Shown: positions 16,383 to 24,873, counted from the first letter of the stretch. The stretch is 64,000 nucleotides of DNA from Burkholderiales bacterium (GCA_019635015.1 JAHCAG010000018.1:1-64000); one strand, 5' to 3'. The notes: generated from the letters alone by a model not told the origin. Numbers and translations are program-made.

Positions 16383-17408
16383 TTACGGCATTGACGTCCT
16401 AGCCAATCCCAGATCCGACAAGGCCTCGTAAAGCTCTTTGTATTGGTTACTTAGAAAGATTGCGCTATCTTTAGAATCCATGAAGTTATTTTCTAAGGAC
16501 TGCCTTGTAAGGTAATCCTGCCATTCCTTGGTTTGTACAGCGCTTGAAAATAATCGCTCCCAATACGCCACAGCCTCCCTAGACATTCCCTTCGGACCGA
16601 TCGCGCTGCGAAATGCGCCAATAACTACATTCGACCCCAATTCTTTTAGCGTCAGAACCTCAGCAAATGCACCGCCTAGTCTCTTTTCTGAAGATATAGC
16701 AACCACGCGCAGAGTGCCCGCTTGTATATGTGAAATTGTGTTTGCGGCAGGCGAAGCAACAAGTTCTATGTGCCCGCCCAACAGTGCAGTAATACCCGCC
16801 GCAGATGAGTTAAATATCACCGTCTTAAGTGTCTTAGGATCCACACCCAAACTTTTCAGCACTAGCGCACACGCAATGTGATTTGTACTCGCAACACTTG
16901 GCAGTCCAATCCTCACGCTTCCGGGATCCACCTTCAAGCGAGCGAGAAGATCGCGCCCAGATTTAATTGAAGATTCTGCGCGCACGGCAAATGAAATGGA
17001 CTCTGAAAATAGTTGCACTAATGGCGTAAAGTCAGAAGTGTGTAACGCACTTCGCCCTGTAATGTGATTAGTCAGCAATGCCCCAGACCCCATTGCAATG
17101 TGGTGTCCATCAGAAGGCAACTGCGACAAGTAAGTGAGCCCGACCGAAGCGCTGCCACCTGGCTTGTTTACAATCGTAAAAGGTGTTTCTAACAGCTTTT
17201 TTTCTTGAAACACCCTCTGAATCGCTCGCGCAGTGCTGTCTATGCCACCGCCCGCCCCTCCTGGCACCACAACTTCTATAGCCTTGATGGGACGCCACGC
17301 ACTTGCAGCAGCCCACGTCAGCTCCGCCCATAAAATTAATAATGATGCAAAAATTAAGCTTGAGAACTTTTTTGTGATCAAAACTTTTTCATACATATTA
17401 GATTCCAT
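16383..17408 (-). CDS. Bug/TctC-type periplasmic solute-binding protein (island copy 2)
   Basis: 341 residues. Start at 17408 chosen because GGAGGAGAAG precedes it directly; an upstream in-frame ATG adds a leader that runs through this site. Hydrophobic signal near residues 14-33 ending TWAAAS, then WRPIKAIEVVVPGGAGGGID, the Bug ligand loop. It is moderately similar to the next gene (shared SDGH, LLTNHITGRS and LGGHI blocks), so the two are duplicates that have diverged, perhaps for different acids. Confidence 0.9.
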   Translation of the reverse strand: MESNMYEKVLITKKFSSLIFASLLILWAELTWAAASAWRPIKAIEVVVPGGAGGGIDSTARAIQRVFQEKKLLETPFTIVNKPGGSASVGLTYLSQLPSDGHHIAMGSGALLTNHITGRSALHTSDFTPLVQLFSESISFAVRAESSIKSGRDLLARLKVDPGSVRIGLPSVASTNHIACALVLKSLGVDPKTLKTVIFNSSAAGITALLGGHIELVASPAANTISHIQAGTLRVVAISSEKRLGGAFAEVLTLKELGSNVVIGAFRSAIGPKGMSREAVAYWERLFSSAVQTKEWQDYLTRQSLENNFMDSKDSAIFLSNQYKELYEALSDLGLARTSMP

Positions 17409-17536
17409 CTTCTCCTCCAGCAATAGCACGACAAATGGCCTATTTGTGGATCGGCGCACACCTTAAAGGGGAAATTCTAGCGAGACTGTTAAAGTGCTAA
17501 ACGCGCATTAAGCATCTCGATTTAGCAGGCGACTAT

Positions 17537-18661
17537 CTAGGAAAACCGAGCTTGATGAATGGAAAATTTACTGATTGCTTCCTCGCTCAATTTAGGTATG
17601 GCTCCAGCCGGAAGAATCAACCGTGCCCCCCTCATCCTAAGCGGCTCACTAAGTATGGGCGCCACCAACTTAAGGAAGCCATTCATTTCACCGGCCGTTA
17701 TTACCCCAGCTCGGCTGCAACACAACGCCTCTCGATAGCACGCAAAGTCGCTTGCAACTCCATTCCCAACAATCACGTTCAAACCTAGGCCATGAGCCAG
17801 TTTGACTTGTTCTTTTAATGCTCTGGGGCCACCTACTTTTGACATTTTTAGCTTCACTGCTTTTGCACAACCAGTTTTTGCTACTCGCTTGATGTCATCT
17901 GGGCCGTATATTGATTCATCAAGCATTAGCGGTATTGGTGACTGTGTTGCAAGCAACTCCGTGGCCGCCCAATTAGAAGACGAAAACGGCTGTTCAAAAT
18001 ACTCAATAGCCTCGATGGGCACACTAACTGCAAACTCATATGCTGCGTCCGGACTAAAATTCCGATTTGCATCCACACGTAACTTCGCTTTTCCTTTTAC
18101 AGCCTCATAAATCCGGGTTACCCGATCTGCGTCGGACTTCGCCTCAATTCCTACTTTCACCTTTAGAGTGGAATACCCCGAGTCAACGTATTCTTTAGCT
18201 ATTTGTACCGCTTCAGCTGCATCAAGAGTGTTAACAGTCGCCGCCAACTCGAACCAGCCCTCCTCGCTTAAAGGCGAAATCAACGCGTCATCACAAAGGT
18301 CGAGCGTGCATTCGTTTATGGCTGACATCAAAAATGGGTATGACTTAAAGTTTTCCGCAATTAGGCATGCGCGTGCTGCCGCGTCTTTCCCAATTAATAA
18401 AGGAAGAAAATCTGTTATAAAACTCCAAGCACGTTCGGGCGTTTCTGGTGAATACCCCCCCCATGAAGGACACGCTTCCCCCCAACCCACTCTGCCTTCA
18501 GAATCAACCGCCCGTATCAATAAAACGTCAAGCTTTGCCCTGCCCTTCGGATTATTCGACGTGTAATAAGGACGGGTTAATGGGACTGATAGCCAATAAG
18601 TTGTGAACTCAAGCAATACGAGATCATTTTTGGCTGCTTGAGACTGATAAGCCGCTTCCAT
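17537..18661 (-). CDS. Enolase-superfamily enzyme (mandelate racemase / muconate lactonizing type)
   Basis: 374 residues with an N-terminal capping domain and a barrel. Catalytic pattern: KVKVG with the second Lys as base (about residue 170), metal ligands D in RVDANRNF, E in EYFEQPF and D in LMLDESIY, and a KLKMSKVGG block with the second catalytic Lys. This Lys-Lys arrangement fits the MLE or dipeptide-epimerase side more than the mandelate racemase His side. It lies between the dioxygenase and the TctC genes. Substrate not determinable from sequence. Confidence 0.88.
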   Translation of the reverse strand: MEAAYQSQAAKNDLVLLEFTTYWLSVPLTRPYYTSNNPKGRAKLDVLLIRAVDSEGRVGWGEACPSWGGYSPETPERAWSFITDFLPLLIGKDAAARACLIAENFKSYPFLMSAINECTLDLCDDALISPLSEEGWFELAATVNTLDAAEAVQIAKEYVDSGYSTLKVKVGIEAKSDADRVTRIYEAVKGKAKLRVDANRNFSPDAAYEFAVSVPIEAIEYFEQPFSSSNWAATELLATQSPIPLMLDESIYGPDDIKRVAKTGCAKAVKLKMSKVGGPRALKEQVKLAHGLGLNVIVGNGVASDFACYREALCCSRAGVITAGEMNGFLKLVAPILSEPLRMRGARLILPAGAIPKLSEEAISKFSIHQARFS

Positions 18662-18738
18662 TTCTCGTCTCTCTTTTCTGAAATTACTATGTGCAACGTC
18701 AAGAGGAAACCATGCGCCACGCTTAGGCTCTAGAACAA

Positions 18739-19608
18739 TTAGTATGGCTTCGCGCCCTTTACCTGTAACCTATTTAAAAGTCGGCGGGTATTGTTATCAA
18801 AGGATTCACGATAATGAATTGTGCATCTGTTATCCCACACGATCACGTCTCCAACTTTCCAGTTTTGCGTCCACGTAAATTCGGGTTTAGTGCAGTGGGC
18901 CCACAGGTCATCTAGCAGAGCCTCACTTTCAGCCAACTCCATCCCAGGGATATATCCATTCAGCCTACGCCCCAAGAAAAGACATTTCTTCTTGGTCTCG
19001 GGATGCGTACAGACAATGGGATGCACGGCTCCGGGAGAGGTGCGTGGGTCGGTTACCTCAGAAAACCCTTTACGCAACTCTCCGGTACTGTTGTACGAAT
19101 AATCATGCTTACAGGTTAGCCCCTCAATCTTTTGCTTAAGACCATTAGGTAGCGCTTCATAAGCTGCATACATGTTTGCGAACCATGTATTACCTCCGAC
19201 CGGCGGGATCTCTATCGCATAAAGAATACTGGCCGAAGGAGGGACATCCATGTACGACATGTCTGTATGCCAAGCCGCTTCAAAGTTGCCAAGCCCACCA
19301 ATTGGTTTCCCGTTTTCAACAATATTGGACATGACTGCCATTTCAGGATATTCAGGTCGCCTCGGATTCCCCCTCGCGCTTGTAAAGGGAAGATCTAGCT
19401 CTCCAAACAGACGCCCAAACTTTACATATTCCCCATCTGTGAGGTTCTGCGCCCTGAATCGCAATACAAGATGCTCATGCCAACTCGACATTATTTTCTT
19501 GATTGCTTGATCACTTTCAAGATTAGATAAATCTACATTCTCAATATCCGCTCCGAGTGCCTTGCCAGAGGGAATCACATGAATTTCGTCCATGACAGCA
19601 GTTGTCAT
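18739..19608 (-). CDS. TauD/TfdA-family Fe(II)/2-oxoglutarate dioxygenase
   Basis: 289 residues, first gene of the island operon. Fe ligands are visible as AWHTDMSYMD (HxD near residue 112) and the distal His in NRCTIHYRESF; the 2-oxoglutarate-binding Arg follows in RRLLNR. AAAGGAG eight bases before the ATG at 19608 supports the start. The family hydroxylates taurine, phenoxyacetates and other acids. In this context it could make the first attack on an imported acid, later handled by the enolase-type and FAH enzymes. Confidence 0.92.
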   Translation of the reverse strand: MTTAVMDEIHVIPSGKALGADIENVDLSNLESDQAIKKIMSSWHEHLVLRFRAQNLTDGEYVKFGRLFGELDLPFTSARGNPRRPEYPEMAVMSNIVENGKPIGGLGNFEAAWHTDMSYMDVPPSASILYAIEIPPVGGNTWFANMYAAYEALPNGLKQKIEGLTCKHDYSYNSTGELRKGFSEVTDPRTSPGAVHPIVCTHPETKKKCLFLGRRLNGYIPGMELAESEALLDDLWAHCTKPEFTWTQNWKVGDVIVWDNRCTIHYRESFDNNTRRLLNRLQVKGAKPY

Positions 19609-19721
19609 AACTTAATCTCCTTTATCGCGAACAATTAAAATGGATTTGCGCTCAAACCGTTATTCGGAACTACGGGCTGCCATCTCAGCTTTCAACTTTC
19701 TGACGATTAATGCCGTCTTAC

Positions 19722-19751
19722 ATATAAACATTCGAATGATTAGTATGTTTA
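19722..19751. promoter_or_regulatory. Candidate operator of the island operon
   Basis: Outer arms TAAACAT (19725-19731) and ATGTTTA (19745-19751) enclose the perfect palindrome CATTCGAATG (19729-19738). It is 114 bases upstream of the dioxygenase start, a plausible target for the GntR-type regulator now found beyond the IS element. Confidence 0.4.
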
Positions 19752-19878
19752 ATCCATTTCTTAAACCATGTCAAATCCGATGTTAATGACCTCCCCAATG
19801 TGGGCGTAAGCTCCCGTAAATTCCGGACCAGCGAAAAGTAGAGCTTTCTGGCATTGTTTTAACTGCCAGGAGGTTCAG

Positions 19879-20145
19879 ATGAAGAAGTCGAGATTTACGG
19901 AAACCCAGATTGTTGCGGTACTGAAAGAGGCGGATGCCGGCAAACCGGTGAAGGAGATTTGCCGGAGCCACGGGATCAGCGATGCCACCTACTACAAATG
20001 GAAATCGAAGTATGGCGGGATGGAGGCGTCGGACCTGAAGCGGGTGAAGGAGCTGGAGGCGGAGAATGCGCGGTTGAAGCGTCTGTTTGCGGATATGGCG
20101 CTGGAGAACGCGGCAATGAAGGACCTGATCGCAAAAAAGCTCTGA
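19879..20145 (+). CDS. IS3-family OrfA (DNA-binding part)
   Basis: 88 residues beginning MKKSRFTETQIVAVLKEAD, with a helix-turn-helix (VKEICRSHGISDATYYKWK) and a leucine-zipper region (LKRVKELEAENARLKRLF). It ends at TGA 20143-20145, overlapping the start of the orfB frame. A run of six A at 20133-20138 is the probable -1 slippage site that yields the OrfAB transposase. Confidence 0.93.
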   Translation: MKKSRFTETQIVAVLKEADAGKPVKEICRSHGISDATYYKWKSKYGGMEASDLKRVKELEAENARLKRLFADMALENAAMKDLIAKKL

Positions 20146-20993
20146 AGCCGAAGGGGCGGCGGGAGGCGGCACGATATCTGGTGGACAGGCACCGGGTTTC
20201 AGTGCGTCGGGCCTGTGACTGTGTAGGACTTGCCCGTTCGGCGTATTACACAGAATCGGTGAACTGGCTGGTGCGGGACGCGGAGGTCATGGCGTCTCTG
20301 GCACGGCTGGTCGAAGAACGCCCCAGTCGGAGCTTCTGGAAATGCTGCCAGCGGTTGCGGCTGGAAGGTTGTGGCTGGAATCACAAACGCATCTATCGGG
20401 TGTATCGAGCGATGAAACTCAATTTGCGCCGGACAGCCCGGCGGCGGCGGCCGAAACGGGAGCGGGTGCCACTGTATGTGCCGCGGCTGCCGGACTCAGT
20501 CTGGTCGGCAGACTTCATGGCCGATGCGCTGGCTTGTGGCCGGCGGTTCCGCCTGTTCAATATCGTGGATGACTTCAACCGGGAGGTGGTGCATATCGAG
20601 GTGGACACCTCGATCACCTCGGAGCGGCTGGTGCGGGTATTTGAGCGGCTGCGTCGGGAGAGGGGTTTACCGCAGGTGCTGCGCACCGACAATGGCCCGG
20701 AGTTCCTCGGAGAAACCTTCATCACCTGGGCCAAGACGGTGGGCATGGCGATCCAATACATCCAGCACGGCAAGCCGAACCAGAATGCCTACATTGAGCG
20801 GTTCAACCGCACGCTGCGCGAGGAACCGCTGGATGCCAGCCTGTTCATGCGTCTGGATGACGTGCGGGAGGCGATTTACTGGTGGCAGATCGAATACAAC
20901 GAGCAGCGCCCGCATGATGCCTTGGGCGGCATTCCGCCAGCGGCCTATCGGATCAAAAACGCCGAAAACTCTACTTATGAACTGTCCACTTGA
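20133..20993 (+). CDS. IS3-family OrfB transposase core (made by -1 frameshift from orfA)
   Basis: The frame continues from the A6 slippery run without a good start of its own. Integrase-type catalytic residues: D in VWSADFMAD, D in LRTDNGPEF, E in AYIERFNRT, with 35 residues between the last two, as in IS3 transposases. It ends YRIKNAENSTYELST. The HTH_21 region (RRACDCVGLARSAYY) precedes the core. No disruptions seen, so the element may still be active. Confidence 0.92.
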   Translation, partial: KKALKPKGRREAARYLVDRHRVSVRRACDCVGLARSAYYTESVNWLVRDAEVMASLARLVEERPSRSFWKCCQRLRLEGCGWNHKRIYRVYRAMKLNLRRTARRRRPKRERVPLYVPRLPDSVWSADFMADALACGRRFRLFNIVDDFNREVVHIEVDTSITSERLVRVFERLRRERGLPQVLRTDNGPEFLGETFITWAKTVGMAIQYIQHGKPNQNAYIERFNRTLREEPLDASLFMRLDDVREAIYWWQIEYNEQRPHDALGGIPPAAYRIKNAENSTYELST

Positions 20994-21079
20994 CGGGGAA
21001 GCTTACGAACGCCGAACTTGATAACTAGAGCGTAAGGAATGCATCATGCCCCCACTGGAATTGCGGGAACTCGGAGAAA

Positions 21080-21811
21080 ATGAATCCTGAACCGTTATAC
21101 AAAGACTTACGGCGTAAGCTTATAGAGGGTCTTGCACAAGGCAGGTGGATGCCGGGCGATCGGTTACCACCCGAACCTGTGCTCGCTAACCAATATAGAG
21201 TTTCAATTTCTACAGTAAGGGCGGCTATAAGTCAGTTAGTCACGTCAGGAATTCTTATTCGTAATCAAGGGCGAGGAACTTTTGTTGCAGCCCACGACCT
21301 AGATCGATCCCGTTATAGTTTTTCGAATTTATATGACCATCTAGGAAATAAAGTTCTTTCAACACGTCAAATACTGACCATAAAAAAATGCAGACCAGAT
21401 GCCGAAACAATGAAAATCCTCCAACTGTTTGATCGTCTACCTAATAGCATATATAAAGTATCAGCTCTTCTAAATGTTGATAAGCAACCTGCTGCGGTTA
21501 TGACAGTTATATTGCCAGTTTGGATTTTTCCTCGATTTGGCAAGTCAGGTCTTAAGCAGACAGAAGAAAATCTATACGCTATCTTTCAAAAACTATACGG
21601 GGTAACAGTTGTTCATATGAATGAGACAATTTCTGCGGGCAAAGCGAATGCATGTATAGCAAAGCAACTAAATATTAAAGCCAACGATCCAGTTTTAAAT
21701 GTTAATCGTGTCTCATATACCTACAATGATATACCCGTAGAAATTCGCAAACGTACCTTTCAAAATTCGTACAATTATATTTACAAGCAGGATCATGTTC
21801 GTTCGATGTGA
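21080..21811 (+). CDS. GntR-family regulator, HutC type (UTRA domain)
   Basis: 243 residues. Residues 5-70 form the winged helix typical of GntR (PLYKDLRRKLIEG, GDRLPPEPVLANQYRVSIST, then RNQGRGTFVA). Residues about 90-240 are a UTRA ligand domain ending in a variable tail. HutC-type regulators are usually repressors released by a pathway intermediate. The gene is AT-rich like the operon at 14.4-19.6 kb and diverges from it; without the IS they would share a promoter region, so it most likely regulates that operon. Confidence 0.9.
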   Translation: MNPEPLYKDLRRKLIEGLAQGRWMPGDRLPPEPVLANQYRVSISTVRAAISQLVTSGILIRNQGRGTFVAAHDLDRSRYSFSNLYDHLGNKVLSTRQILTIKKCRPDAETMKILQLFDRLPNSIYKVSALLNVDKQPAAVMTVILPVWIFPRFGKSGLKQTEENLYAIFQKLYGVTVVHMNETISAGKANACIAKQLNIKANDPVLNVNRVSYTYNDIPVEIRKRTFQNSYNYIYKQDHVRSM

Positions 21812-21852
21812 TCTCCAGTTTCCTCACCTGAACCTCCCGTTAGTTAATTTAC

Positions 21853-21904
21853 AATGCAAGAAAGCTCTACCTTTCGCTGGTCCAGAATTCAGGGGGAACC
21901 TACG
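21853..21904 (-). repeat. Inverted remnant of a related IS3-family left end
   Basis: Read on the minus strand, this stretch matches the left end of the IS at 19805 with few differences: shared blocks GGACCAGCGAAA, GTAGAGCTTTCT and GCATTGT, and a start CGTAGGTTCCC in place of CGTAAGCTCCC. No transposase follows. It lies 46 bases before selC and marks the right edge of the accessory region. Confidence 0.75.
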
Positions 21905-21950
21905 TTGGGGCCGCCGCGAACTACAATGACCACACGCAGCAAGGCAAAAC

Positions 21951-22045
21951 GGAAGGGAATCGCTCCCGGTGGGGCGGCCGGACTTCAAACCCGGTAGGGG
22001 CCGCGAGCGGTCCTGTGTGGGTTCGACTCCCACTCTCTTCCGCCA
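21951..22045 (+). tRNA. selC: tRNA-Sec (anticodon TCA)
   Basis: 95 bases with encoded CCA. An 8-bp acceptor stem GGAAGGGA/TCTCTTCC (one G-T pair) and 5-bp T stem GTGGG/CCCAC give the 13-bp branch special to bacterial tRNA-Sec. The anticodon loop is CTTCAAA with TCA at 21985-21987. The long variable arm GGGCCG-CGAG-CGGTCC has six pairs. The last anticodon-stem pair next to the loop is A-C rather than A-U. It serves selA and selB 12.6 kb upstream. Confidence 0.97.
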
Positions 22046-22097
22046 TTATTCCGTCCGGCACGCCACGCAGCGGCCGGCGCCGCAGAGGAGCAGCGCG

Positions 22098-23483
22098 ATG
22101 AGCTTCGCCCTTGAAATATCGAATAAAATCAATGAGTTACAATACTCCTCATTGCCGGCCGAAGCCGTGCACTGGGCCAAGGTTGGCATCCTCGACACCG
22201 TCGGCGTGACCATCGCCGGCGCGCATGAACCCGCAACGCGCATCGTGCTCGGCGTCTCCGGTTCCGCCAGCGGTCCTTCGCTGGTCTTCGGCCACGCACG
22301 GCGCATCGGCGCGCTCGACGCAGCCCTCGTCAACGGCACCGCTTCACACGCGCTCGACTTCGATGACTGCAACAACACGCTCGGCGGCCATCCCTCGGCA
22401 CCGATCCTGCCCGCGCTGTTCGCGCTGGCCGACGAAACCGGCGCGACCGGCAAGGATTTCATCGCCGCCTACGTCGCCGGCTTCGAGACCGAATGCAAGC
22501 TGTCGATGGTGGTGAACTTCCACCAGTACACCAAGGGCTGGCACCCGACGACCACCATCGGCGTCTTCGGCGGCGCCGCGGCCTGCGCGCACCTGCTGAA
22601 ACTGTCGGTGGAACAGACCGCCACCGCGCTGTCGATCGCCGCATCGCTCGCCGCCGGCGTCAAATCCAACTTCGGCACCATGACCAAGCCGCTGCATGTC
22701 GGCCACTGCGCCCGGAGCGGTCTTTTCGCGGCGCTGCTCGCGCGGGACGGTTTTACGGCGGGAGCGCTGGCCTTTGAACACAAGCAGGGTTATTTCGAAG
22801 TCTTCAACGGCGCCGGCAACTACGACGCCTCGAAAGCGCTCCCCGCCTGGGCCAATCCGCTCGACATCACCCGCCCCGCCATCGCGATCAAGTCCTACCC
22901 CTGCTGCGGCAGCACCCACCCGGCAATCGACTGCATGCTGGAACTGGTGCAAAAGCACAAGCTGAAGCCCGAACAGGTTGCACGCATCGATTCCTGGACC
23001 CACGCGCGGCGACTGGAACACACCAACCGCCCCGATCCGCAGTCCGACCTCGACGCCAAGTTCAGCGTGCAATACACGCTGGCCCGCGCACTGAAGGACC
23101 GCACAGTCAAGCTCGAACATTTCGAGGGCACCAACTGGCAGGACCCCGCGACGCGCGCAATCCTGCCGAAAATCCACGTCGCCCCCTACACCACCGAACA
23201 GTTCCCCGCCGACCAGCACTTCGGTGCCGAGGTGAAGGTCACGCTGACCGACGGCCGCGTGGTCAGCACCAGGACCGACCAGGCACTGGGCCGCAGCGTC
23301 GACAAGCCGCTGCCGGCGGAGATGCTGAAGGCCAAGTTCGACAACTGCGCCGCGCGCGCGCTGTCAGCAGACAACGTGGCGCGGCTTTATGCGGCGATCC
23401 AGGATTTCGAGAACGCTAAAGACGTCCGGGAGGTTGCAGTGCTGGCGGCGGGGATGGGCGGGACGAAGCGGGTTGCCGCCTGA
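22098..23483 (+). CDS. MmgE/PrpD family protein (first of four)
   Basis: 461 residues. The start at 22098 (MSFALEISNKI) follows GAGGAG and lies 52 bases after selC; a longer frame reads back through the tRNA and is false. Family blocks: VNGTASHALDFDDCN, AAYVAGFETECKL, GWHPTTTIGVFGGAAA, and KSYPCCGSTHPAIDC. The family contains 2-methylcitrate dehydratase, iminodisuccinate epimerase and cis-aconitate decarboxylase, so a small carboxylic acid substrate is likely. It precedes an FMN alpha-hydroxy-acid enzyme. Confidence 0.92.
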   Translation: MSFALEISNKINELQYSSLPAEAVHWAKVGILDTVGVTIAGAHEPATRIVLGVSGSASGPSLVFGHARRIGALDAALVNGTASHALDFDDCNNTLGGHPSAPILPALFALADETGATGKDFIAAYVAGFETECKLSMVVNFHQYTKGWHPTTTIGVFGGAAACAHLLKLSVEQTATALSIAASLAAGVKSNFGTMTKPLHVGHCARSGLFAALLARDGFTAGALAFEHKQGYFEVFNGAGNYDASKALPAWANPLDITRPAIAIKSYPCCGSTHPAIDCMLELVQKHKLKPEQVARIDSWTHARRLEHTNRPDPQSDLDAKFSVQYTLARALKDRTVKLEHFEGTNWQDPATRAILPKIHVAPYTTEQFPADQHFGAEVKVTLTDGRVVSTRTDQALGRSVDKPLPAEMLKAKFDNCAARALSADNVARLYAAIQDFENAKDVREVAVLAAGMGGTKRVAA

Positions 23484-23583
23484 TCTTCCGGTTTCATCAG
23501 CAAGTGCTGGTGGAAATCATCGCCATTCCGCCAGCCAGCGGTGGCGGGACGATCAAGACAGGTCGAACGAAACGGAATCCGCC

Positions 23584-24819
23584 ATGACAAGTGAAGAGCT
23601 GAGCCTCTGCAATATTGAGGATCTTCGGCAAATAGCCCGAAAGCGGCTGCCTCGCCCCATATTCGAGTACATCGACGGTGCGGCGGAGGATGGGACAGCG
23701 TACCGGAACAACCGCGAGGTCTACCGGTCGCTCAACCTCAGGAACCGGGTCCTGCGGGATGTATCGCAGCGCTCGACCGCGATCGAGATCTTCGGCAGGA
23801 AAATCGCCATGCCCTTCGCCATTTCGCCAACCGCATCGGCGGGTCTGATGTGCGAAGGCGGCGAAGTGGCGCTCGCCAGGGCGGCAGCCCGGATGGGCGT
23901 GCCATGCACGGTGGCCACCAATTCGCTCACTCCAATGGAAGAAATTGTCGAGGCCGCCGGCGGCAACCTCTGGTTTCAGCTTTACATGTGGGTGGACAAG
24001 GGGCTGCGGATGGCCTTCGTCGAGCGGATCAAGGCGGCCGGCTTCCACACCCTGCTCGTCACCGTCGACGGCTCGGTCGGCGCCAATCGCGAGCACGACC
24101 GGAAGAACGGTTTCAGCATGCCACTGCGCTACACCCCGAAGCTGATTGCGGGGGTGCTCGCCAATCCCGGCTGGTGCATGCGGGTGCTGGCCCCGCAGTA
24201 CCTGAAACGCGGCCCCTTCCGGAAGGCGAACTACCCGGCGGAACTCTCAAGCAAGCTCACGGACAAGCCCACCGACCACGAGCTCACCAAGCCGGACACC
24301 CAGACCTGGGACGATATCAGGCGCATCCGCGACATCTGGCCGGGCCACATGCTGGTCAAGGGATTGCAGAGCTGGGAAGACGTGGTGCTTGCCGCGGACA
24401 ACGGCATGGACGGCGTCGTCCTCTCGAACCATGGCGGTCGCTACCTGGACAGCGCGCCGGCGCCGCTGCAGGTGGTGCCGGAGGTGCGCAGGGCCGTCGG
24501 CAACCGCCTTAAAATCATCATCGACAGCGGCGCGCGGCGCGGCGCCGACATCGTGAAGGCGATGGCCATGGGAGCGGATCTGGTCATGTCGGGCCGGCCC
24601 ACGCTGTACGGCGCAGCTGCCGCCGGAGAAGCCGGCGCCTACCGTGCGCTCGAGGTGTTTCAGACCGAGATGGAACGGGTCATGGCGCAACTCGGACTCA
24701 ACCACGTCGAAGAAATCACCCCGCAGGTGTTCTGGAATCCACCCGACTGGGTTCCCGGGCCCGGGCATGCCCGGGCCGGCGGGCAGATTGATCTGCTATC
24801 TCCGGAAAATCCTCGTTGA
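23584..24819 (+). CDS. FMN-dependent alpha-hydroxy-acid dehydrogenase (LldD-like)
   Basis: 411 residues. Start at 23584 (MTSEELSLCNIEDLRQIARK), the usual family beginning. FMN site and catalytic residues: AISPTASAGLM, FQLYMWVDKG, LVKGLQSWEDV with Lys, SNHGGRYLDSAPAPLQ with the catalytic His and following Arg, and IDSGARRGADIVKAMAMGA. These enzymes oxidise L-lactate, mandelate or glycolate to keto acids. It is 100 bp behind an MmgE/PrpD gene and faces a LysR gene, convergent. Confidence 0.92.
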   Translation: MTSEELSLCNIEDLRQIARKRLPRPIFEYIDGAAEDGTAYRNNREVYRSLNLRNRVLRDVSQRSTAIEIFGRKIAMPFAISPTASAGLMCEGGEVALARAAARMGVPCTVATNSLTPMEEIVEAAGGNLWFQLYMWVDKGLRMAFVERIKAAGFHTLLVTVDGSVGANREHDRKNGFSMPLRYTPKLIAGVLANPGWCMRVLAPQYLKRGPFRKANYPAELSSKLTDKPTDHELTKPDTQTWDDIRRIRDIWPGHMLVKGLQSWEDVVLAADNGMDGVVLSNHGGRYLDSAPAPLQVVPEVRRAVGNRLKIIIDSGARRGADIVKAMAMGADLVMSGRPTLYGAAAAGEAGAYRALEVFQTEMERVMAQLGLNHVEEITPQVFWNPPDWVPGPGHARAGGQIDLLSPENPR

Positions 24820-24873
24820 GCGCATGTCAGGGGTGAAGTTGACTGGACAGGTCGTCAACAGGAGACGGTACGA

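Larger units (their letters stand above)
19805..21007 (+). mobile_element. Intact IS3-family insertion sequence (about 1.2 kb)
   Basis: Imperfect terminal inverted repeats: the left end begins CGTAAGCTCCCGT and the complement of the right end begins CGTAAGCTTCCCCGT, both followed by a related GGAC.AG block. Inside are orfA and orfB in the IS3 -1 frame arrangement with a full DDE triad. I see no clear target-site duplication. It is GC-richer than the island genes beside it and separates the GntR gene from the operon it would control. Confidence 0.85.

Noticed and set aside
21969..22097. N-terminal extension of the first MmgE/PrpD protein
   Set aside because: The upstream in-frame part is translation of the tRNA-Sec gene; GAGGAG before 22098 marks the true start.
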